NCBI GenBank assembly: GCA_038124645.1
Contig: JAYPCI010000001.1
Location: forward strand, 99,742-163,741
Origin: JAYPCI01 sp038124645
GTDB taxonomy: Bacteria > Pseudomonadota > Alphaproteobacteria > Pelagibacterales > Pelagibacteraceae
Direction: 5' to 3'
Length of the DNA stretch: 64,000 nucleotides
Each line of letters opens with the position of its first letter. Position 1 is the first letter of the stretch. Below are positions 1-8,584 of this stretch, piece after piece. The translations under genes and the position numbers were made by a program. Under the pieces are notes generated by a model. The model worked only from the letters and a program-made list of their open reading frames with translations, did not search any database and was not told the DNA's origin.

Positions 1-225
1 GCTATGATCAAAGCTCTTAAAAGTGGTAAAGTTTTTGCACTAGGTTTGGATGTTTATAATGGAGAACCCAAAATTCATCCCGGTTATTTAAAACTTGAAA
101 ATATTTTTTTAATGCCCCATCTTGGTAGCGCTACAAAACGAACTCGATGGGATATGGGCTATAGAGCCACAGATAATCTTTTAATGTTTTTCCAAGGAAA
201 AAAACCCCAAGATCTTGTAAATTAG
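1..225 (+). CDS. D-2-hydroxyacid dehydrogenase, C-terminal end (partial)
   Basis: Only the last 74 or so residues are present; the gene begins before the window and is open in frame from base 1. The visible part matches the end of NAD(P)-dependent D-isomer 2-hydroxyacid dehydrogenases of the glyoxylate/hydroxypyruvate reductase type. GLDVYNGEP carries the acidic partner residue and MPHLGSAT carries the catalytic histidine, followed by the usual closing helix ending in QDLVN. These enzymes interconvert 2-oxo and 2-hydroxy acids in the cytoplasm. It lies upstream of a TRAP transporter that probably imports carboxylates, so a shared substrate is possible but unproven. The exact substrate cannot be read from this fragment. 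Confidence 0.85.
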   Translation, partial: AMIKALKSGKVFALGLDVYNGEPKIHPGYLKLENIFLMPHLGSATKRTRWDMGYRATDNLLMFFQGKKPQDLVN

Positions 226-280
226 TACACCTATAGATTGTATTATAATTTTTTTTTTAATTAAATAGTTTGAGACTCTC

Positions 281-298
281 TTAAGCAAATGTGCTTAA
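281..298 (+). other. Small perfect hairpin in the dctP upstream region
   Basis: A 7-bp inverted repeat (TTAAGCA, 4-base loop, TGCTTAA) lies in the 127-base space between the dehydrogenase and dctP. No T-run follows it, so it is a poor intrinsic terminator. It could be a leader hairpin or an operator for the TRAP genes. Nothing else recognisable was seen between 226 and 352 apart from the dctP ribosome binding site. Confidence 0.3.
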
Positions 299-352
299 AT
301 TCGTTCAATTAATTAACATATGTTAACTAACAATAAAAAGGGGGACAATAAT

Positions 353-1510
353 ATGTCTATTAAAAAAGAAAAAACGTCGAAGAAGTTAAAAACTCCTTCA
401 AGACGTAAGTTCTTTAAAGCTGCTGCCGCAACTGGTGCAGCTGCTGCTGCTTCAATCGCAATGCCGAATATTGCTTTTGGTGCACCAGTTACTCTTAAGA
501 TGCAAGCAGCATGGCCTTCAGGAAAAAATATTTTCTTTGAAATGGCTACTGACTATGCAAATAAAGTGAACACTATGTCAGGTGGTGACCTTAAAATTGA
601 AGTGTTACCAGTTGGTGCAGTACTTAAGACTGCAGAGATCGCTGACGGTGTTAGTAAAGGAGTAGTGGATGCATCTCACTCAGTGACTGCATACTGGTAT
701 GGTAAAAACCCTGCCGCTTCTTTATTTGGTACAGGTCCATCATACGGATTTTCATCTCAAGAATTAATGGGATGGATTGAGTACGGTGGAGGAAGAGCAC
801 TTTACGAAAAGACTTTATCAACAATCGGTCTTGACGTAGTAGGTTACTTCTGTATGCCAATGCCTGCTCAGCCATTTGGTTGGTTTAAAAAACACACAAC
901 TAAAGTAGCTGAAGTTAAAGGTTTGAAATATAGAACAGTAGGACTTGCAACAAACGTTCTTACAGAAATGGGAATGGTTGTGAGACAATTGCCAGGTGGA
1001 GAAATCCAACCAGCAATGAAAACTGGTCTTATTGATGCTGCAGAGTTTAACAACCCTACATCTGATAGAGACTTTGGTATGCAAGACGTTTCTAAGCATT
1101 ATCACTTAGGAAGCTTCCACCAATCTCAAGAGATGTTTGAAATGCACTTCAACAAGAAAACATACAACAATCTGTCTCCAGCTCACCAAGGAATCATTAG
1201 ATTCGCTGCTGAAGCTGCAAACACAGATAACTACTTCAAAGCGCTTGTAAGATACTCAACTGACTTGGGTAAACTTATGAACGAGTCTGGAGTAAATGTT
1301 TACCAAACTTCTGATGCCATCTTAGATGCGCAATTAAAAGCTTGGGATAAAGTAATGGCTGACTTTAGAAAAGATCCATTGTTTGATGAGATCGTTAAGT
1401 CTCAACAGGCTTATGCTAAAAAAGTCATGAAATACTTGTTTATGAACCAACCTAACTACAGACTGGCTTACACAAATACGTTTGGTGATCCAGCGAAAGT
1501 TAAGATCTAG
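353..1510 (+). CDS. dctP: TRAP transporter substrate-binding protein (TakP/DctP family)
   Basis: Periplasmic solute receptor of a tripartite ATP-independent (TRAP) transporter. The start at 353 is chosen because a strong purine-rich site (AAAAAGGGGGA) sits just before it; an in-frame ATA codon at 320 is upstream of that site. A twin-arginine-like signal is visible (SRRKFFKAAAATGAAAAA, about residues 16-35), so export folded through Tat is likely. The mature part matches the 2-oxoacid-binding TakP branch: conserved YWYGKNPAA, PGGEIQPA, and the LKYRTVG arginine that usually clamps the ligand carboxylate. Length (385 aa) is normal. A strong terminator follows, so dctP can be expressed above the membrane genes. 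Ligand likely a carboxylate; identity unknown. Confidence 0.9.
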   Translation: MSIKKEKTSKKLKTPSRRKFFKAAAATGAAAAASIAMPNIAFGAPVTLKMQAAWPSGKNIFFEMATDYANKVNTMSGGDLKIEVLPVGAVLKTAEIADGVSKGVVDASHSVTAYWYGKNPAASLFGTGPSYGFSSQELMGWIEYGGGRALYEKTLSTIGLDVVGYFCMPMPAQPFGWFKKHTTKVAEVKGLKYRTVGLATNVLTEMGMVVRQLPGGEIQPAMKTGLIDAAEFNNPTSDRDFGMQDVSKHYHLGSFHQSQEMFEMHFNKKTYNNLSPAHQGIIRFAAEAANTDNYFKALVRYSTDLGKLMNESGVNVYQTSDAILDAQLKAWDKVMADFRKDPLFDEIVKSQQAYAKKVMKYLFMNQPNYRLAYTNTFGDPAKVKI

Positions 1511-1525
1511 TTCATTTGACGAATT

Positions 1526-1557
1526 AAAAAGGGGTCCTTTTTGGACCCCTTTTTTTT
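1526..1557 (+). terminator. Intrinsic terminator after dctP
   Basis: AAAAAGGGGTCC, a T5 loop, then GGACCCCTTTTTTTTT: a GC-rich stem followed directly by a T-run. It lies 16 bases after the dctP stop and before dctQ. Partial read-through here would give the usual excess of binding protein over membrane subunits. Confidence 0.9.
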
Positions 1558-1593
1558 GTGGACTTGACAAGTGATTTAACTTAAAAATTCTTT

Positions 1594-2178
1594 ATGAAAT
1601 CCTACATTCAATTTGCAGATCATTTAAGTACCTGGGTTGGTAAAGGTTTTGCTTGGTGTATTGTCGTACTTTGTTTTGGAACAGTTTACGAAGTGACCAT
1701 GGCTTATGTTTTTAATGCTCCAACACTTTGGAATTTTGACTTTAGTTTACAAATGTATGGCGCATTGTTTATTATGGCTGGTGCTTACACGCTGAGTACC
1801 GAAGCTCATGTTCGAGGTGATGTTATTTACAGATTATTTCCAATCAAAACTCAAGCGTATATCGATTTAATATTATATTTTTTATTTTTCTTTCCGGGTA
1901 TCTGTGCACTTGCTTTTTCTGGTATCGATTATGCCGGTAATGCTTGGATGTCGAAAGAAACTAGTTGGAACAGTCCAGCTCAAATACAAATTTATATGTC
2001 AAAAACTTTAATTCCAGCTGCTGGATTTTTATTAATTATTCAAGGTATCAGTGAAGTGATGCGTTGCATTATTGCGATTAGAACAGGTCACTGGCCTGCA
2101 AGATTAGTTGTGGCTGAAGAAACTGAGAAAATTTTAATGAGAACTTCTCAAGAGGAGGACAAGGCTGATGTTATCTAA
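1594..2178 (+). CDS. dctQ: TRAP transporter small permease (DctQ)
   Basis: Small membrane subunit of the TRAP carrier, 194 aa with four hydrophobic segments (roughly residues 15-35, 48-68, 85-110 and 130-160). Conserved features of the larger DctQ subclass are the N-terminal WVGKGFAW segment and TEAHVRGDV after the second helix. DctQ bridges the receptor and DctM in the inner membrane. The start lies about 35 bases beyond the dctP terminator, and the stop overlaps dctM by 11 bases, indicating translational coupling. The acidic C-terminal tail is cytoplasmic by expectation. The family call is firm; the substrate is not known. Confidence 0.88.
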   Translation: MKSYIQFADHLSTWVGKGFAWCIVVLCFGTVYEVTMAYVFNAPTLWNFDFSLQMYGALFIMAGAYTLSTEAHVRGDVIYRLFPIKTQAYIDLILYFLFFFPGICALAFSGIDYAGNAWMSKETSWNSPAQIQIYMSKTLIPAAGFLLIIQGISEVMRCIIAIRTGHWPARLVVAEETEKILMRTSQEEDKADVI

Positions 2179-3532
2179 TATTACAAATCCAGAAATAGCT
2201 CTGTTCATGATGGGAATTTTCTTGTTCATGGTGTTATTAGGATTTCCTATCGCTTTTACTTTGTTAGCAATGGGAGTGATGTTTGGTTACTATGCTTACT
2301 ATGATCCAACACGAATGGATACTTTATTCGATAATAGAATTTTCGATTTAGTTGTACAAAATACTTACTCTGTGATGGATAACCACGTTTTAACGGCGGT
2401 GCCCTTATTTTTATTCATGGGATATTTAGTTGAGCGTGCGGGAATAGTTGCTAAATTATTTTTTGCAATCAGACTAGCTTCACACAGACTGCCAGCTTCT
2501 ATGGCGGTAGCAGCATTAATTACCTGTGCACTATTTTCTACGGCTACAGGTATTATTGGTGCCGTTGTCACTTTGATGGGGCTTTTAGCGTGGCCAGCAA
2601 TGATCAGAGCAGGCTATGATAAAAAATTTTCATCTGGAATTATTTGTGCAGGTGGTTGTTTAGGTATTTTAATTCCACCAAGTATTATGCTAATTGTTTA
2701 TGCGGTTATTGCGCAATTATCGCCGCTAAGATTATTTGCGGCAGCAATGTTGCCAGGTTTATTATTAGCAGGACTTTATATTGTGTATGCTATTACTATT
2801 GCAATTCTCAAACCGGAACTAGCTCCTAAGCCAAAAGCAGAGGAAATCCCACCAACAGGTGAAATTGTAAGAGAAGTTTTAGTTTCATTTTTACCATTAT
2901 TTTCGTTAATCATTTTAGTTTTAGGAAGTATCCTTGGGGGGTTAGCGACACCTGCGGAAGCAGCAGGGGTTGGAGCTTTTGGTGCATTAATTTTATCTTA
3001 TTTTTATAAAACTTTGAAATGGCAAGCATTTAAAGAATCAGTTTTCTTAACTGCTAAGACATCAGCGATGATTATGTGGTTGTTCGTCGGTTCATGGACT
3101 TTCGCCTCAGTGTTTTCTTATTTAGGTGGACATGAAGTGTTTGAAAATTTCTTTAAAGGTATGGACTTAGCTCCATGGCAATTTTTAATAATTACACAGA
3201 TCATAATTTTCGTTCTAGGTTGGCCGTTGGAATGGACTGAGATTTTAATTATCTTTGTACCTATATTTTTACCTTTACTGGATGTTTTTGGGATTAACCC
3301 CTATTTCTTTGCAATGTTAATTGCTCTAAACTTACAAACTTCATTCTTAACCCCACCGATGGCTATGTCAGCTTATTATTTAAAAGGGGTGCAGTCACGA
3401 AATGTTGAATTATTGGATATCTTCAAAGGTATCATACCATTCTTATTTATCGTAATTCTAGCCATGATCATCATGTACAATTTCCCTGGCCTTGCATTAT
3501 GGTTACCCGAAGCATTATTTGGTCCAGCATAA
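2168..3532 (+). CDS. dctM: TRAP transporter large permease (DctM)
   Basis: Large membrane subunit of the TRAP transporter, 454 aa with about 12 hydrophobic segments. It carries the typical motifs of the translocating subunit: LGFPIAFTLLAMG near the start, CAGGCLGILIPPSIMLIVYA in the first half, and ATPAEAAGVGAFGAL and TSFLTPPMAMSAYYLKG in the second half. It uses a sodium gradient in characterised relatives to move the ligand handed over by DctP. The start overlaps dctQ, giving the order dctP-dctQ-dctM. The amidase gene follows after 10 bases and is probably cotranscribed. Confidence 0.92.
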   Translation: MLSNITNPEIALFMMGIFLFMVLLGFPIAFTLLAMGVMFGYYAYYDPTRMDTLFDNRIFDLVVQNTYSVMDNHVLTAVPLFLFMGYLVERAGIVAKLFFAIRLASHRLPASMAVAALITCALFSTATGIIGAVVTLMGLLAWPAMIRAGYDKKFSSGIICAGGCLGILIPPSIMLIVYAVIAQLSPLRLFAAAMLPGLLLAGLYIVYAITIAILKPELAPKPKAEEIPPTGEIVREVLVSFLPLFSLIILVLGSILGGLATPAEAAGVGAFGALILSYFYKTLKWQAFKESVFLTAKTSAMIMWLFVGSWTFASVFSYLGGHEVFENFFKGMDLAPWQFLIITQIIIFVLGWPLEWTEILIIFVPIFLPLLDVFGINPYFFAMLIALNLQTSFLTPPMAMSAYYLKGVQSRNVELLDIFKGIIPFLFIVILAMIIMYNFPGLALWLPEALFGPA

Positions 3533-3542
3533 TAGAAACTAG

Positions 3543-4877
3543 ATGAAAGATCTTTGTTTAGAGAGCGCATCGGTTTTATTAGATAAAATCCGTAAAGGAG
3601 AAAACTCTTCAGTAGATATTTGTAATAACTACATCAAGAGAATTGAGCAATTTGATAAAGATGTAAAGGCCTGGGCTTACTTCGATAAGAATTTTTTAAT
3701 TGAGCAAGCTAAAGCAGCTGATGAATATCGGTTATCAGGAAAACCTCTAGGTCGTTTACATGGATTACCAATCGGTATTAAAGATATTTTTGGTACGGAT
3801 GATATGCCAACTGAGTGCGGCACTACTATTAGAAAAGGTGTTAGAACCAAAGATGATGCATTTATAGTTCAATTACTAAAAGAGTCGGGCGCTATAATAA
3901 TGGGTAAGACAGTTACGACTGAGTTTGCTTATTTTGATCCTGGCAAAACAACTAACCCACATGATTACAACCGTACTCCTGGTGGTTCTTCAAGTGGTTC
4001 TGCAGCAGCAGTAGCATCTTTCATGGCTCCGCTTGCAATTGGTTCACAAACTAATGGTTCAACTATTAGACCAGCTTCTTACTGTGGTGTGATTGGTTAT
4101 AAACCTAGTTATGGATTAATCTCAAGATCAGGCGCTTTGAAACAATCTTCTCTATTAGACCACGTTGGTTTGTTCTCAAGAAATATTGAGGACTTAGCAA
4201 TTTTAACAAGCGTTTTAATAAAAAAAGATCCAGATGATAATTCTACCATCGAATATTCAAGTTATGAATTTGAGGAGATCGCTCTATCTGAACCACCATT
4301 TGAACCAAAGTTTTTATTTATGAAAACTTCAAAATGGAAAAATTTAGATAAAGATAGCCAAAAGGCTTATGAAAATTTTATTAAAAAAAATGAAAAGCAT
4401 GTAAAAGTAGTAGATGAAACTCTAAGTTACTTAGAAGATATATTTAATTACCATCAAATTATTCATGAAACTGATATGGCTTATAGCTATAAAGATTATT
4501 ATAAAAATTATAAAAATAAACTTGGCAAAAAATTAATTGAAGCGATTGAGAGAGGTATGAATTATAAATCTGGAGAGTATGTGCAAGCGGTGGAATATAG
4601 AGATTTTATCTACAAAGATTTTAAAGAAATCTTCCATGATTACCACGGTATTCTTACTCCGGCGTCAACGGGAGTGGCACCAGAGGGCTTAGCAGCTACA
4701 GGAAGTCCTGAATTTTCAACCATATGGACTTACTTAGGTACCCCATCTATATCATTGCCAATTCTATCGGGATCGAATAATCTACCTTTAGGAATTCAGT
4801 TAGTGGGTGAGAGACTAGATGATGCTAGACTACTAAGGACAGCTAACTGGTTGATGAAAAAAAATAAGAAAAAATAA
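3543..4877 (+). CDS. Amidase-signature family hydrolase
   Basis: Soluble 444-aa member of the amidase signature (GatA-like) family, which hydrolyses amide bonds with a Ser-cisSer-Lys triad. The catalytic lysine is Lys80 in LPIGIKDIF. The glycine/serine-rich core GGSSSGSAAAV spans about residues 147-157, and the nucleophile is probably Ser173 in QTNGSTIRP. No gatB or gatC is adjacent, and the sequence is diverged from tRNA amidotransferases, so a catabolic amidase is more likely. It directly follows the TRAP genes; an amide-containing ligand imported by the transporter is a reasonable inference, not shown. The central part (residues 240-340) is Lys/Tyr-rich and specific to this group. Confidence 0.85.
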   Translation: MKDLCLESASVLLDKIRKGENSSVDICNNYIKRIEQFDKDVKAWAYFDKNFLIEQAKAADEYRLSGKPLGRLHGLPIGIKDIFGTDDMPTECGTTIRKGVRTKDDAFIVQLLKESGAIIMGKTVTTEFAYFDPGKTTNPHDYNRTPGGSSSGSAAAVASFMAPLAIGSQTNGSTIRPASYCGVIGYKPSYGLISRSGALKQSSLLDHVGLFSRNIEDLAILTSVLIKKDPDDNSTIEYSSYEFEEIALSEPPFEPKFLFMKTSKWKNLDKDSQKAYENFIKKNEKHVKVVDETLSYLEDIFNYHQIIHETDMAYSYKDYYKNYKNKLGKKLIEAIERGMNYKSGEYVQAVEYRDFIYKDFKEIFHDYHGILTPASTGVAPEGLAATGSPEFSTIWTYLGTPSISLPILSGSNNLPLGIQLVGERLDDARLLRTANWLMKKNKKK

Positions 4878-4879
4878 AT

Positions 4880-5071
4880 ATGTTAAATAAAGTCGCAGCA
4901 ATAATTGGTACATCAGTTGCAATTATTTTTTTAGTTGGTCTTGCCTTTACTTTAACCAAATCAAGACTAATTGGATTTTTTGATGTTCTGCCAGTTTATA
5001 TAATTATGGGTTCAGCCATAGCCATGATGTTAGTTGAACTTTATACTTATTACAAAGAACACAAGGACTAA
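4880..5071 (+). CDS. Small two-helix membrane protein, unknown function
   Basis: A 63-aa reading frame starting two bases after the amidase stop. It has two hydrophobic segments, about residues 5-27 and 33-53, with a short charged tail ending in KEHKD. The tight spacing to the amidase and to the EamA transporter suggests an operon member. No recognised domain. It could be a small accessory subunit of the neighbouring transporters, but nothing in the sequence proves that. Coding status rests on position, spacing and consistent membrane-protein composition. Confidence 0.6.
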   Translation: MLNKVAAIIGTSVAIIFLVGLAFTLTKSRLIGFFDVLPVYIIMGSAIAMMLVELYTYYKEHKD

Positions 5072-5089
5072 TTAATTTCCCAATTTTTT

Positions 5090-5998
5090 ATGAGAAAAAG
5101 AGAACAGAGTTTACTCTTAGGTTATTCTCTGTTGTTTATTCAGCCTATTTTTATGGCAAGTAATCTTATCGTTGCCAGAGGCGGTGTTCAATTCGTTCCA
5201 CCTATCTCACTAGCATTTATGCGTTGGGCATTGGTTTTTTTAATTATTCTACCCTTTGTTTATTTTAAGATTAAAAAGAATTTAAAATTTGTTAAAAAAG
5301 AGTCGAAGAAATTATTTTTTTTAGGCCTTATGGGTTGTGGTGTTTGTGGTGCCTTCCCTTTTATTGCCGGACTTACTACTACGATCACCAATATGGGAAT
5401 TATTTATTCAACTTCACCTATTTTCATATTAATTATTTCATCACTTTTTTTCTCTGAGAAAATGAACATTTATAAATTTATAGGTTTGATACTTTGTTTA
5501 GGAGGCGTTTTAGCTATTATTATTAAAGGTGATATTAATTTACTTTTATCAATGAAATTTACCTCTGGTGACCTTTGGATGTTAGGTGCAGCTATTGGTT
5601 GGGCTTTGTATTCAATTTATCTGTTGAACTGGAAAAGTAAATTAGACACTTGGACAAGATTTACGTTAATTGCTTTTTTTGGAGCTTTAACGCTACTCCC
5701 ATTTTCAATTTATGAAAATATTTATATGTCAAAAATCACTTTCACACCGATGATGTTATTTTGGGTAATCTTTGCTGCACTTTCACCCGGGATAGCTGCA
5801 TTCATATTGTATGGCAAGGTCCAAAGCTATCTAGGTGCTTCGATTACTGGTTTCACACTTTATTTGTTTACCGTATACGGAGCTATTTATGGAATTTTAT
5901 TGTTTGGTGAAACTTTAGATTTTTATCATTACTATGGTGCTGCATTCGTTTTTCTTGGAGTGTATTTTGTTAGAAAGAGGTTGAAAAAAAATGTCTAA
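5090..5998 (+). CDS. EamA/DMT family transporter
   Basis: A 302-aa integral membrane protein with about ten hydrophobic segments arranged as two EamA repeats (approximately residues 8-145 and 158-297). The first repeat contains RGGVQFVPPISLAFMRWALVF, the usual Px3(F/Y)R region; the second contains GDLWMLGAAIGWALYSIYL. Family members export or import amino acids, purines or other metabolites; the substrate cannot be predicted. It starts 18 bases after the small membrane protein and overlaps the next gene by 8 bases, so the three are likely cotranscribed. Confidence 0.88.
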   Translation: MRKREQSLLLGYSLLFIQPIFMASNLIVARGGVQFVPPISLAFMRWALVFLIILPFVYFKIKKNLKFVKKESKKLFFLGLMGCGVCGAFPFIAGLTTTITNMGIIYSTSPIFILIISSLFFSEKMNIYKFIGLILCLGGVLAIIIKGDINLLLSMKFTSGDLWMLGAAIGWALYSIYLLNWKSKLDTWTRFTLIAFFGALTLLPFSIYENIYMSKITFTPMMLFWVIFAALSPGIAAFILYGKVQSYLGASITGFTLYLFTVYGAIYGILLFGETLDFYHYYGAAFVFLGVYFVRKRLKKNV

Positions 5999-6797
5999 AT
6001 TTATTTTAGGTGGTTTTTTACTTGTCATTATTTTTTATTTAGTGGTGATCACCTATACTTTTTTTTTCCAAAGAACACTCCTATATCATCCAAGTGAAAA
6101 CACTTATCAAAATGATCAAAAAAACTTTGATCACCAAGAAGTGTTTATTCCTACTGAAGATGGTTTAAATTTAAAAGCATGGTTTCATAAGAAAAACTCA
6201 TCAAACAACACCACTATTTTATATCTGCATGGTAATGCAGGCGATTTAAGTAATCGTATCTATAAACTTAATGAATTATCAAAACTTAATGTTAATTTTT
6301 TATTGCTTGCTTGGCGTGGTTTTAGTGGAAATGAGGGTTCACCAACGGAGCAAGGTTTATATATTGATGCTAAAAGCGCAGTTACATGGTTGAACAATCG
6401 CGGTATTAAAGAATCTGAGATAATTCTCTACGGCGAGTCCCTTGGTACAGGAGTTGCCATAGAAACTAGCAGAAATAAAATTTTTAAAGGGGTGATATTA
6501 GAGTCCCCTTATACCTCAATGGTTGACCTTGGTAAAATTTACTACCCTTATCTACCTGTTAGATTATTGCTTCGAGATAAATTTGAAACTTATAAAAAAA
6601 TATCTGAAGTCCAATCTCCAATTTTGATACTTCACGGTAAACTTGACACCATCGTGCCATTTTATATGGGAAAAAAAATTTACGATTTGTCTAATCCGCC
6701 CAAATATTTTCATTTTGTAGATAACGATGATCATATGATGCGTTTTGATGAAAATCTTATTCAGTCAATAAAGGATTTTGTTTTAAGTAAGATCTAA
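5991..6797 (+). CDS. Membrane-anchored alpha/beta hydrolase (BEM46/ABHD13-like)
   Basis: A 268-aa hydrolase with an N-terminal hydrophobic anchor (about residues 4-26), so the catalytic domain probably faces the periplasm. The alpha/beta hydrolase triad is visible: nucleophile Ser150 in YGESLG, acid in HGKLDTIVP, and histidine in NDDHMMR near the end. The oxyanion region is LHGNAGDLSNR. Characterised activities in this family are esterase or thioesterase, but the substrate here is unknown. The gene overlaps the EamA gene by 8 bases and overlaps convergent ftsY by 15 bases at the 3' end, with no terminator visible between them. Confidence 0.85.
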   Translation: MSKFILGGFLLVIIFYLVVITYTFFFQRTLLYHPSENTYQNDQKNFDHQEVFIPTEDGLNLKAWFHKKNSSNNTTILYLHGNAGDLSNRIYKLNELSKLNVNFLLLAWRGFSGNEGSPTEQGLYIDAKSAVTWLNNRGIKESEIILYGESLGTGVAIETSRNKIFKGVILESPYTSMVDLGKIYYPYLPVRLLLRDKFETYKKISEVQSPILILHGKLDTIVPFYMGKKIYDLSNPPKYFHFVDNDDHMMRFDENLIQSIKDFVLSKI

Positions 6798-7697
6798 TAA
6801 TCCTTTTGTAAATTCATCAGACTTAAAAGGAACCAGATCATCTTCTTTTTCGCCAAGACCCAAAGCAAGTATAGGTAATTTATATTTTTTAGAAATTGCT
6901 AATACTACACCTCCTTTTGCAGAACTATCGAGTTTTGTAATAATGATTCCAGTAATCTTTTGAACTTTACTAAATTCTTCAATTTGGTTTAAAGCGTTTT
7001 GTCCGGTTGTAGCATCAAGTATTAAAATGGTCTCTTGAGGAAAATTATTGTCAATTTTTTTCATCACGGTAATAATTTTTTTGTACTCGTCCATTAAATT
7101 TTTTTTATTATGTAAACGACCTGCTGTATCTACAATCGCTAAATCAAATTTATTATCCATTGCATGTTTTACTGTTTTATAGGCGACTGAAGCCGGATCA
7201 CTTCCTGCTTCAGATTTTATAATTTCAATTCCAAGTTTGTTTGCCCACTCCGACAATTGTTCAATAGCGGCAGCTCTAAATGTATCCGCAGCACCCACAA
7301 GTACTTTATGTCCTTTACCTTTGAAATAATTAGCAATTTTACCTATTGTCGTTGTTTTACCAACCCCATTTACACCAGATACTAGGAGAATAGTGGGAAC
7401 AGCTGTTTTGATTTGATCTAAATTTTTCTCGCAAGGGAGGAGAATGTTACTCATATATTTTAATAAATAATTATTAATAAATTGATGACCTTTTTCTTTA
7501 TCAACTTTAGTTTTTTTTAATTCATTTTTTATCTCTGACGTAATGTCAGTTCCTATATCAGCTGATATAAGTAAATCCTCAAACTTAGATAGCGTTTCGT
7601 CATCTATTTTTGAACTAGAAAAAATATCTTTAATTCCAGACTTAATTGATACTGAACTTTTTTTTAGCCCTAATTTAAATTTTTCAAATAAACTCAT
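6783..7697 (-). CDS. ftsY: Signal recognition particle receptor FtsY
   Basis: Receptor GTPase that docks SRP-ribosome complexes at the inner membrane. At 304 aa it has almost no acidic A domain; an amphipathic start (MSLFEKFKLGLKKS) is followed directly by the N domain. GTPase motifs are present: P-loop GVNGVGKTT at about residues 108-116, DTFRAAAIEQL, DTAGR, and TKLD near residue 255. It follows dapF with a one-base stop/start overlap on the minus strand. The partner ffh lies about 1 kb away on the opposite strand, so both halves of the targeting GTPase pair are neighbours. Confidence 0.97.
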   Translation of the reverse strand: MSLFEKFKLGLKKSSVSIKSGIKDIFSSSKIDDETLSKFEDLLISADIGTDITSEIKNELKKTKVDKEKGHQFINNYLLKYMSNILLPCEKNLDQIKTAVPTILLVSGVNGVGKTTTIGKIANYFKGKGHKVLVGAADTFRAAAIEQLSEWANKLGIEIIKSEAGSDPASVAYKTVKHAMDNKFDLAIVDTAGRLHNKKNLMDEYKKIITVMKKIDNNFPQETILILDATTGQNALNQIEEFSKVQKITGIIITKLDSSAKGGVVLAISKKYKLPILALGLGEKEDDLVPFKSDEFTKGLLDLT

Positions 7698-8524
7698 TAA
7701 AGATTTACCATTACGTCTTGAATGTCAGATACTGGTCCGGTCATTGAAATATTTTTGTTCTGATCAATTTCTAGAATTAATTTACCTGATTTAAAAATAA
7801 TATTAGATTTATTTTTAATGAGTTCTTGTTCAACTCCTGCAACTGCAGTAGCACAGGCAGCGGTACCACAAGCTTCAGTTAGACCTGCTCCCCTCTCCCA
7901 AACACTAATCTTAACATTTTCGTGATCAACCACTTGTGCTAAGGTTAAATTACATCGCTCTGGAAATAATTTGTGATTTTCAATCTCAGGACCAATTTTT
8001 TTTAAATCAAAATTATCACAATTTTTTACAAAATAAATTAAATGCGGGTTACCGACATTTAATGCAAAACCATGTTCATATGAGTTTCCATCATTATCTT
8101 TTAGAATAATTGGAATTTTTTTATGATCCAGATCTTTTGCCAATGGAATTTCTTTCCAACTGAATTTTGGTTTTCCCATATCAATTTTGACATTATGGAT
8201 ATCATAAACTTCAGCAACTAAATTTCTCTCGATAGTGTTAAGTTTAATTTTATTTTGTTTTTTTTCTTTTGCTAAAAAATAAGCTATACATCTACTACCG
8301 TTCCCACATGCTGAGACCTCAATACCATCAGCATTAACTATTGTAATCGGGTAAGCACTATTTTTTTCTTTATCAAGATAAATTAACTGATCAAAATTAA
8401 ATAATTTATTTTCTGCTAGTGACTTGATTTGGTTTTTCGAAAGCTCAACAAAATTTTTTCTTCGATCAATTATCAGGAACCTATTTCCTAAGCCGTGCAT
8501 TTTATAAGCTTTTAGTTGTGTCAT
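7697..8524 (-). CDS. dapF: Diaminopimelate epimerase
   Basis: Converts LL- to meso-diaminopimelate for lysine and peptidoglycan synthesis. The start at 8524 (MTQLKAYKMHGLGN) matches the usual family N-terminus; an in-frame ATG 33 bases upstream would add residues that reach into the ffh promoter, so it is less likely. Both catalytic cysteines are present, in SACGNGSRC and TEACGTAAC. Length is 275 aa, normal. It is cotranscribed with ftsY (stop and start share one base). The upstream space is shared with the divergent ffh promoter. lysA and asd of the same pathway are elsewhere in this window. Confidence 0.96.
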   Translation of the reverse strand: MTQLKAYKMHGLGNRFLIIDRRKNFVELSKNQIKSLAENKLFNFDQLIYLDKEKNSAYPITIVNADGIEVSACGNGSRCIAYFLAKEKKQNKIKLNTIERNLVAEVYDIHNVKIDMGKPKFSWKEIPLAKDLDHKKIPIILKDNDGNSYEHGFALNVGNPHLIYFVKNCDNFDLKKIGPEIENHKLFPERCNLTLAQVVDHENVKISVWERGAGLTEACGTAACATAVAGVEQELIKNKSNIIFKSGKLILEIDQNKNISMTGPVSDIQDVMVNL

Positions 8525-8550
8525 TCTAAGGCTATAAATATAGACATTCA

Positions 8551-8579
8551 TTGACATTTAAAACTATTAATTGTAGTTT
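8551..8579 (+). promoter_or_regulatory. Sigma70-type promoter for ffh
   Basis: TTGACA at 8551-8556, a 17-base spacer, and TAGTTT at 8574-8579. Transcription would start near 8585-8587, just before the structured leader of ffh. The -35 is a perfect consensus and the spacing is ideal; the -10 is weaker. It overlaps the sequence just upstream of dapF. Confidence 0.65.
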
Positions 8580-8584
8580 GCGGG

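Noticed and set aside
281..298. Terminator for the first dehydrogenase gene
   Set aside because: The hairpin has no following T-run and is AT-rich.
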